DNA of 11,467 nt from JAEZKC01 sp046538945 (GTDB lineage: Bacteria > Fibrobacterota > Chitinivibrionia > Chitinivibrionales > Chitinispirillaceae): contig JBKHHW010000093.1 of the NCBI GenBank assembly GCA_046538945.1, positions 1 to 11,467 on the forward strand, read 5' to 3'. The position numbers and the translations under genes are program-made. Shown piece by piece: positions 6,369 to 11,467 of this stretch (position 1 is its first letter; each line of letters begins with the position of its first letter). The notes below the pieces were generated by a model. It saw nothing but the letters and a program-made list of their open reading frames with translations. It did no database searches and was not told the origin of the DNA.

Positions 6369-7379
6369 ATGAAAGAAGCAATGCTCTGGAACCCGCTCCA
6401 GGATCAGACAGTTCTCTGTTCCCTGTGCAGCCATCGCTGCAGAATCCCATCCCAACAGTACGGGTTCTGTTCTGTCAGGAAAAATGTCGGCGGAAAACTG
6501 TACACCTACGCCTATGGAAAAACTGTTTCGGAGCAGGTTGATCCGGTCGAAAAAAAACCGCTTTTTCACTTTCTGCCTGCAAGCACAACTTTTTCCGTTG
6601 CAACCATAGGGTGCAATTTCCGTTGCGGGTTCTGTCAGAACTGGAACATTTCCCAGGCAGAAAAAGGTGACATCGAGGGAAAGTGGGGGAGGCCTGCAGA
6701 TCCGCAAGAAATTGTGGACCGTGCACTTCAGGCAGGCTGCAAAAGCATTTCCTTTACTTATACCGAACCGACTATTTTTTTCGAGTATACTTTCGACATA
6801 GCAAGACTAGCGAAGGAGAACGGTCTAAAAACAATCTTCGTTTCCAACGGCTATATGACAGATGAAGCTCTCGACGTGATCTCACCATATCTGGATGCAT
6901 GCAATATAGATCTCAAATCTTTCCGGGATGATTACTATCGCAAATTATGCAAAGCCAGACTTGAGCCGGTGCTTGATTCTCTCCAAAAAATTGTGCAGTT
7001 GGGAATCTGGCTTGAAATTACCACTCTGGTTGTAACCGGGGAAAACGATTCTGTGGAGGAACTCAGGAATATCGCTTCCTTTATTGCAGATAATCTTGAC
7101 AGCAGCGTTCCCTGGCACGTTTCGCGGTTTTTTCCACAGTATGAGCTGACCTCTCTTCCACCAACACCAGTTTCCACAATTGAGAAAGCAGTCCGCATAG
7201 GAGCAGAATCCGGTCTGAGGTTTATCTATGCGGGAAATGTGGGTGGCGACACCGATACGCTTTGTCCTGTGTGCGGAGAAACCCTTGTGCACCGGTCAGG
7301 TTACAGAACTGACCGACTCTGGATCGAATCGGGACGATGCAGATCCTGCCGAACTGAGATACGAGGAGTTTGGGAGTAG
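6369..7379 (+). CDS. AmmeMemoRadiSam-type radical SAM enzyme (AmrS-like)
   Basis: A 336-residue radical S-adenosylmethionine protein related to pyruvate formate-lyase activating enzymes. The motif Cys82-x3-Cys86-x2-Cys89 (GCNFRCGFCQNW) binds the catalytic [4Fe-4S] cluster. Before it, Cys17, Cys20, Cys24 and Cys34 form the extra N-terminal cysteine set of this family, followed by SEQVDPVEKKPLFHF (54-68), a strong family signature. FTYTEP (129-134) and NIDLKSF (179-185) are also typical. A C-terminal pair of CxxC motifs (299/302 and 324/327) looks like a zinc-ribbon tail. Family members often occur with AMMECR1-like and Memo-like proteins, but neither gene is in this window, and the substrate is not established to my knowledge. 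The start follows GAAGG by seven bases. It is not pflA itself: no pyruvate formate-lyase gene is adjacent. Confidence 0.9.
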   Translation: MKEAMLWNPLQDQTVLCSLCSHRCRIPSQQYGFCSVRKNVGGKLYTYAYGKTVSEQVDPVEKKPLFHFLPASTTFSVATIGCNFRCGFCQNWNISQAEKGDIEGKWGRPADPQEIVDRALQAGCKSISFTYTEPTIFFEYTFDIARLAKENGLKTIFVSNGYMTDEALDVISPYLDACNIDLKSFRDDYYRKLCKARLEPVLDSLQKIVQLGIWLEITTLVVTGENDSVEELRNIASFIADNLDSSVPWHVSRFFPQYELTSLPPTPVSTIEKAVRIGAESGLRFIYAGNVGGDTDTLCPVCGETLVHRSGYRTDRLWIESGRCRSCRTEIRGVWE

Positions 7380-7469
7380 GCTTCAATAAACAGCATGTTC
7401 TATTGATTTGCCGATCAGGCACATCCATTTTGCTTTTTGTTTTTCCTGTTTACTATCCGGGTATTTCAA

Positions 7470-7497
7470 TTGTCAGCGTCTGATATATACATATTAG
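7470..7497 (+). promoter_or_regulatory. Candidate promoter for phoH
   Basis: TTGTCA matches the -35 consensus at 5 of 6 positions and TATTAG the -10 at 4 of 6, with a 16-base spacer. Initiation here would leave an untranslated leader of about 180 bases before the phoH start. Confidence 0.35.
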
Positions 7498-7616
7498 AGT
7501 TCAAGCCTCATGATTGCTATTTCCAGGCCTCAAGTGAGGTAAAAACCGTTGCGGAAGATCTTTTCGGCAACAGAATTGCGGGTAGCAAAATATCTGAGAG
7601 GCAATCTTTTGGGTCT

Positions 7617-7643
7617 GGGGTGTCTGGAGGTGCACCTTTTTTT
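7617..7643 (+). terminator. Weak terminator or attenuator before phoH
   Basis: GGTGT (7619-7623) can pair with GCACC (7632-7636), extended by two G-T pairs, and runs directly into seven T residues (7637-7643). It lies 42 bases before the phoH start. It may end the ferredoxin and radical-SAM transcripts or act as a conditional stop in the phoH leader. The stem is short, so a chance origin is possible. Confidence 0.35.
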
Positions 7644-7684
7644 ATATTAGATCATGAAAACTGTTACGGGAGCTTTTTTACAAT

Positions 7685-9001
7685 ATGAAAAATTATGTTC
7701 TGGACACCACGGTTCTACTCTATGATGCTCATGCTATGTTTAATTTCGGCAGCAACAATGTTATTATACCTATTTCGGTCATCGAAGACATTGATCATTT
7801 CAAAAAGGAAGTGAGTGAAATCGGGCGTAGCGCTCGACAGACTTCCAGATATCTGGATGAACTCCGTAGGACAAACAACCTTTCCTCAGGTGTAAGGCTG
7901 TCAAGCGGCGGGACACTTTTCGTAAGATCCGGGAAGGGGTCGGTTCTGTCTCGTCTTCCCGAAGAATTGCGCAACATGGACAGGAAGAACAGCCATATTC
8001 TAGCTGTTGCTCTGGAAGTGAAGGAGTCTTCCGATCTGCTCACCATTTTCGTTACAAAAGACGTCAGCATGCGTATCAAGGCTGATGCTCTGGGGATCAA
8101 TGCAGAGGATTATGAATCGGAAAGAGTAAGTATCGAAGAACTTTATTCGGGCTATAAGGAGATCACAGTCGCCCCTTCGCTTATCACTGGTTTCAAAGAG
8201 AAGGGGTTTTGCACGGTTGAGGAATCTCTGCATCCTCATCAGTATGTGGTTCTGAAAGCGGAAGGCGAACCTCAGAGAACCGCATTGGGGCGTTTTGAAC
8301 CTGAAAAAAACGGTATTGTTCGCCTCGCTTCTGAAGAAAGAGAAGGAGCGTGGCGTATAAAGCCCAGAAACACAGAACAGATGTTCGCCATGGATGCGTT
8401 GATGAATGACGACATTCAGCTAGTGACTCTGGTGGGAAAGGCCGGTACCGGAAAAACACTGCTTGCGGTAGCGGCAAGTCTGTTTAAAACTGTTGATGCG
8501 AATGTCTACAGCAGAATTCTTGTCTCCAGGCCAACTCTGCCCATGGGAAAAGACATAGGATTCCTTCCCGGTACGGTGGAGGAGAAGCTCACACCATGGA
8601 TGTATCCTATTGTAGATAATGTGGAACTTATCATGAGAAAAGATAACCGTCCGGGGCGCCAGACCCGGGGGTTTCGTGAGCTGATGGATATGGGAATCCT
8701 CATAATCGAGCCCCTGACCTACATTCGTGGAAGGTCAATTCACAATCAGTATCTGATTATTGATGAGGCGCAGAATCTCAATCCGCATGAGATCAAGACA
8801 ATAATCACCAGAGTGGGGGACGGAACAAAAATTGTAGTGACCGGTGACCCGTATCAGATTGATAATCCCTATATCGACTCCTCCAGCAACGGGCTCTCCT
8901 TTGTGGTTGAGAAGTTCAGGGCACAGGAGGTTTCCGCTCATGTTACTTTGACAAAAGGAGAAAGATCAAAACTTTCGGAACTTGCCGCGAATCTGCTCTG
9001 A
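7685..9001 (+). CDS. PIN domain-PhoH ATPase fusion (PhoH2/YlaK type)
   Basis: A 438-residue cytoplasmic protein joining an N-terminal PIN nuclease-like domain (about 1-150) to a PhoH P-loop ATPase (about 225-438), as in PhoH2 proteins, which have been described as RNA helicase-ribonucleases. The PIN domain shows Asp7 (VLDTTVLL), Glu34 (VIEDID) and Asp126 (VTKDVSMRIKADALG). Where I expect the third acidic residue (often a DNRIL-like string) the sequence is KNSHIL, so that position may be Asn102. The ATPase half has Walker A GKAGTGKT (251-258), Walker B LIIDEAQN (357-364), the motif VTGDPYQID (385-393) and the C-terminal GERSKLSELAANLL signature (425-438). The length is normal. A GGGAG about 12 bases before ATG is a distant ribosome binding site. 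The stop is two bases from the stop of the opposing flavodoxin gene. Confidence 0.94.
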   Translation: MKNYVLDTTVLLYDAHAMFNFGSNNVIIPISVIEDIDHFKKEVSEIGRSARQTSRYLDELRRTNNLSSGVRLSSGGTLFVRSGKGSVLSRLPEELRNMDRKNSHILAVALEVKESSDLLTIFVTKDVSMRIKADALGINAEDYESERVSIEELYSGYKEITVAPSLITGFKEKGFCTVEESLHPHQYVVLKAEGEPQRTALGRFEPEKNGIVRLASEEREGAWRIKPRNTEQMFAMDALMNDDIQLVTLVGKAGTGKTLLAVAASLFKTVDANVYSRILVSRPTLPMGKDIGFLPGTVEEKLTPWMYPIVDNVELIMRKDNRPGRQTRGFRELMDMGILIIEPLTYIRGRSIHNQYLIIDEAQNLNPHEIKTIITRVGDGTKIVVTGDPYQIDNPYIDSSSNGLSFVVEKFRAQEVSAHVTLTKGERSKLSELAANLL

Positions 9002-9003
9002 TT

Positions 9004-9480
9004 CTATTTCCCGACAGCCGAACAGACACGTTCCACAGCTTCATCCATCTTTTTTTGATCTGCTTTGAACATGTAATGCAGCATTACCCCGGGAAGCACG
9101 TCAGCTCCCGACATTTCAAGCTCCTCTCCCATCATGCGCAAGGCTCTCTCTCCACCAGTGAATCTGAATGGAAGGCCCATGGTTACAAACGGAAGTGCCT
9201 TTTTCCCTTTCAGACTTCCGACCTGCGAGAGGTACTTCATGACTACCGGTGATGCTTTGAACGCCCACACAGGTCCGCCTACCAGCACTACTTCAAATTC
9301 ATTCACCTCGGGAGGATTTTTCACCTCAAATTTGCTGCGAGCTCCGGGAGACACCGCTCCGATTGTCCTCAAACCGATAATCTCCACCTCATGACCATGG
9401 CTTTTCAGTTTGGATTCAATTGCACGCGCAAAGGCCAGAGTATGACCCGAACTGGTGTGGACCACTATGCCGATTTTCAT
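9004..9480 (-). CDS. Flavodoxin-like protein
   Basis: A 158-residue FMN-binding redox protein of the flavodoxin fold. The phosphate-binding loop HTSSGHT (8-14) follows the first beta strand, and VLVGGPVWAFKASP (65-78) is the second flavin loop, with Trp72 a possible aromatic stacker on the flavin. The start is set by AAGGAGG nine bases upstream. A longer reading frame to 9579 would run back into the upstream M16 gene and is rejected. It could be an electron carrier or a small NAD(P)H-quinone reductase-like protein, and the sequence does not decide. It lies 49 bases downstream of the M16 gene on the same strand with no terminator between them, so it is probably co-transcribed. No functional tie to peptidases is known to me. 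Confidence 0.88.
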   Translation of the reverse strand: MKIGIVVHTSSGHTLAFARAIESKLKSHGHEVEIIGLRTIGAVSPGARSKFEVKNPPEVNEFEVVLVGGPVWAFKASPVVMKYLSQVGSLKGKKALPFVTMGLPFRFTGGERALRMMGEELEMSGADVLPGVMLHYMFKADQKKMDEAVERVCSAVGK

Positions 9481-9529
9481 GGGTGAAAACCTCCTTTTAG
9501 ACGTATATGCATCAATACCGGCCCTTTTG

Positions 9530-11038
9530 CTAAGGCAGTGATGAAAGAGAATCGGTTGAGATGACTTTTTTGGTTTCAAGTGATGTCAGTGAGAAAAAAT
9601 CACCATCTGCTTTCTTCAACAGAGCCGAAGTATCTCCCACGACAGTATAAGTCAGGTTTGATGTATCCAGATATTTACGAGCTGCAGCATCAATGTCTTT
9701 TTTCCTAAGACCGCGGATAGTACTGGAATACTTGGTAAAGTGGTCTGGTGACCTGCCGAAGAATTCATTCAGCGCATATGTGGATACAATATCTTCGGGT
9801 GATCTGAACATGGAAGGCAATTGAGAGATGAGCATTGCCTTGGCGTTTTCCAATTCCTGTTCAGTTACTCCTTTCTCACGAATCTTTCTGATCTCCTCAA
9901 GCACCAGAGAAACAGCTCGGGGGAAGGATTCGGTTTTGGTATAGAAATCAATGTGTATTGTACCGGGGTAAAGATAATTTGATTCGGAATGGGAGTAAAT
10001 GGAATACGTGAGCCCCTCGTCGGAACGGATCTTGGTCGCCAGGCGAGATGTGAATCCTCCTCCTCCCAGGATGACATTAAGAACCGAAACCGGGTAGTAA
10101 TCCTTGTGAGGACGCTTGAAGAGCGGAAGTCCCATGCGGACATAGGTCTGGTTGATATTTTTATCGACTACCAGTCCCTGGCTTTTCGGTGCAATTTTGA
10201 TTTCTGGTATTCTTTTTCTTTTTTCCTGTGAATATGGTCTGAAGATTGTGTTGATATCGGTAATCATCTCTTTTCTGTCGAATTTTCCCGACGCTGCAAG
10301 CACAATGTCCCGCTTTTTGAACACTTTTTCGTGAAGTGTTATCAGATCATCCCGTGATATGGAGTCTAAGGAAATCGCACTAATAAGTCTGGCGGCGGAG
10401 CTTTGAGGATACATGAGTTTACGGTACGCCGCATTCAGAGCAGGGCCGGGGTTTACAAACCGGTGCCTTATATGTTCCTTCAGGATGGTTTTCTCCTTTT
10501 CGATCTTTTCCGGTTGGAATCTGGGGTGATAGAACATCTGCTCCATGATATCCAGCGCTGTATCCATGTACTCGGATAGAAATGATGTCTTGAAGGTTAT
10601 GTGTGATTCTGATTGGGAAAAGGAAAATTTCATTGCCAGCTGATCAATCAGCGCATCGAGTGAATCCGCCGAATATTTTTCTGTGCCTCCGGTACGGAGC
10701 AGTTTTACCATAAGTGAGCCAATTCCATGCTTCTGCTTGGGGTCTTCGAGGGACCCGTAACGGATGTGCGCCTCTATTGTAATCATCGGTAATGATGAAT
10801 CCACTGCAACATAGGCGACCGGACCATTCTTGAGAACTGTCCGGTATGATTTTCCAAACGGTATTTTCCAGTCGAGCGGATCAAACTTCATAGAATCGGG
10901 ATGTTGTACTGTTTCCCGTTCTGAAGGGGGCTGGGGCTGAGGTTTTTCTGAAGCCGGTTTCATTCCCGCTGCATGGGGCAGGAATATGATGACAGCAGCC
11001 AACCAAATGATACTATGCCTTAACCAGGAATTAATCAT
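9530..11038 (-). CDS. Exported M16-family protein lacking the zinc motif
   Basis: A 502-residue M16 (pitrilysin/processing-peptidase-like) protein. The first 25 residues are a signal peptide (MINSWLRH, then a hydrophobic run ending LPHAAG), followed by a Pro/Gln/Glu-rich linker, so it should be periplasmic. Where active M16 enzymes have HxxEH, this one has GIGSLMVKLLRTGG (near residues 105-118), so it cannot bind zinc in the usual way. The C-terminal domain keeps the substrate-binding Arg338/Tyr345 pair (RSDEGLTYS). This is the profile of the non-catalytic partner in two-subunit bacterial M16B peptidases. The start at 11038 is preferred for its GGA-type site and compact signal peptide. ATG at 11071 would add 11 mostly basic residues. 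It overlaps the upstream M16 gene by eight bases, implying coupled translation. Confidence 0.9.
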   Translation of the reverse strand: MINSWLRHSIIWLAAVIIFLPHAAGMKPASEKPQPQPPSERETVQHPDSMKFDPLDWKIPFGKSYRTVLKNGPVAYVAVDSSLPMITIEAHIRYGSLEDPKQKHGIGSLMVKLLRTGGTEKYSADSLDALIDQLAMKFSFSQSESHITFKTSFLSEYMDTALDIMEQMFYHPRFQPEKIEKEKTILKEHIRHRFVNPGPALNAAYRKLMYPQSSAARLISAISLDSISRDDLITLHEKVFKKRDIVLAASGKFDRKEMITDINTIFRPYSQEKRKRIPEIKIAPKSQGLVVDKNINQTYVRMGLPLFKRPHKDYYPVSVLNVILGGGGFTSRLATKIRSDEGLTYSIYSHSESNYLYPGTIHIDFYTKTESFPRAVSLVLEEIRKIREKGVTEQELENAKAMLISQLPSMFRSPEDIVSTYALNEFFGRSPDHFTKYSSTIRGLRKKDIDAAARKYLDTSNLTYTVVGDTSALLKKADGDFFSLTSLETKKVISTDSLSSLP

Positions 11039-11467
11039 TACTCGATTCCTTTCTCTCTGTCTTTGCCTCATTACTGTTTTCTTCCGCCTTGTTTTCTGGT
11101 GAAGGGGGGATCATGAAACCCCAGGTGGCCTTATCTGGTTTAAAATATTGTGCAAGAACGTCCGGAACCGATGTTCTGTCTATTGATTCGATTTTTTCCG
11201 GATATTCCATGAGGTCTCTCCAGCTGCCCAGCCGTTCAAACCAGGCGAGACGGTCGGAAATACCTTCAAGACTCTTAAGACCCTCCACAAAGGACATGCG
11301 TATTTTGTTTTTTATTCTCTGCATTTCCGTTTCCCTCGGTGGTTTCGAGGTGAGTTTCTGCAGCTCTTCTCTGATGATTTTTTCCACTTCGGAGGGGTCG
11401 GTATCGTTTTTCAGCTGAGCGGAAACATGAAAATAGCCATCCTGGAGCTTAAAGGTGTTATAGGCGC
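11031..11467 (-). CDS. M16-family peptidase, 3' part only
   Basis: The frame is open from its TAA stop to the window edge, giving the last 144 or so residues; the start lies beyond the window. The visible part begins AYNTFKLQDGYFHVSAQL and continues with the EKIIREELQKL helix and RIKNKIRMSFVEGLKSLEG, all typical of the C-terminal domain of M16 peptidases. It ends in a hydrophilic tail rich in Glu, Asn, Lys and Ser. The stop overlaps the start of the inactive M16 gene. By analogy with paired M16B genes this should be the zinc-bearing subunit, but the HxxEH region is not in view. Confidence 0.85.
   Translation of the reverse strand, partial: AYNTFKLQDGYFHVSAQLKNDTDPSEVEKIIREELQKLTSKPPRETEMQRIKNKIRMSFVEGLKSLEGISDRLAWFERLGSWRDLMEYPEKIESIDRTSVPDVLAQYFKPDKATWGFMIPPSPENKAEENSNEAKTERKESSND

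Larger units (their letters stand above)
7380..7684 (+). other. 305-base leader region before phoH, with potential hairpins
   Basis: I see no convincing gene here. A possible promoter is TTGTCA (7470-7475), 16 bases, TATTAG (7492-7497). Downstream of it are three potential hairpins: CCTC/GAGG (7528-7539), a larger stem GTTGC/GCAAC with an internal GAA/TTC arm (7548-7571), and GGTGT/GCACC ending in seven T residues (7619-7643). The last overlaps the perfect 10-base palindrome AGGTGCACCT (7628-7637). An in-frame TTG-initiated reading frame across this stretch lacks a ribosome binding site and resembles nothing I know. Confidence 0.45.

Noticed and set aside
5961..6707. Minus-strand reading frame of 248 codons
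   Set aside because: It is antisense to the ferredoxin and radical-SAM genes, both of which have clear family motifs. The product is rich in Cys and His without pattern.
7382..7425. Inverted repeats after the radical-SAM gene as a terminator
   Set aside because: CAATA/TATTG and TGCC/GGCA stems are short and imperfect and have no T tract directly behind them.
7437..7688. Possible 83-residue gene between the radical-SAM gene and phoH
   Set aside because: It begins with TTG, lacks a ribosome binding site, overlaps the phoH start and spans potential hairpins. The product is not recognisable.
7654..7725. Short ATG-initiated frame of 23 codons overlapping the phoH start
   Set aside because: It is out of frame with phoH and has no good ribosome binding site. 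A leader peptide is possible but unsupported.
9481..9579. N-terminal extension of the flavodoxin by 33 residues
   Set aside because: It would run back into the M16 coding end and precede the first beta strand with no family similarity. The ATG at 9480 has AAGGAGG.
1..11467. Mobile element, defence island, CRISPR or biosynthetic cluster
   Set aside because: No transposase, integrase, toxin-antitoxin pair, restriction gene, spacer-repeat array or clustered biosynthetic enzymes were seen. All sizeable genes belong to common chromosomal families.

Overview
The window reads as ordinary chromosomal DNA from a Gram-negative-type bacterium. Support for this: a predicted exported M16 protein, an anaerobe-style single-cluster ferredoxin, a radical-SAM enzyme of the AmmeMemoRadiSam family, clear AGGAGG-type ribosome binding sites and two GTG starts. 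I cannot place the phylum from sequence alone. A lineage in or near the FCB group (for example Fibrobacterota) is only a guess. There are no tRNA or rRNA genes, insertion sequences, integrases, CRISPR arrays or phage genes. I found no convincing undescribed system; the interest lies in small departures from family norms and in gene arrangement.

Layout, left to right. (1) Plus strand, 105-3636: a P2-like cation ATPase overlaps by 17 bases a formamidopyrimidine-DNA glycosylase (mutM), so the two are probably one transcript. (2) Minus strand, 3637-5857: a stand-alone receiver-domain protein abuts mutM tail to tail with no gap; to its right, on the same strand, are a small DUF2795 protein and then enolase, each with its own strong ribosome binding site. 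A plus-strand terminator at 4140-4169 lies beyond the receiver gene. It suggests that the ATPase-mutM transcript runs antisense through that gene. (3) Plus strand, 6066-9001: a 71-residue ferredoxin, an AmmeMemoRadiSam radical-SAM enzyme, a 305-base leader region with several potential hairpins, and a PIN-PhoH ATPase. (4) Minus strand, 9004 to the window end: a flavodoxin-like protein, an M16-family protein lacking the zinc-binding motif, and the 3' end of a second M16 gene that overlaps the first by 8 bases. The flavodoxin gene meets phoH tail to tail with a 2-base gap.

How the genes relate. Most are housekeeping functions: ion transport, base-excision repair, glycolysis, RNA or stress ATPase, envelope proteolysis. 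The strongest functional pairings are the two M16 genes, which probably form an active plus inactive heteromer, and the ferredoxin next to the radical-SAM enzyme, where the ferredoxin may supply electrons for S-adenosylmethionine cleavage.
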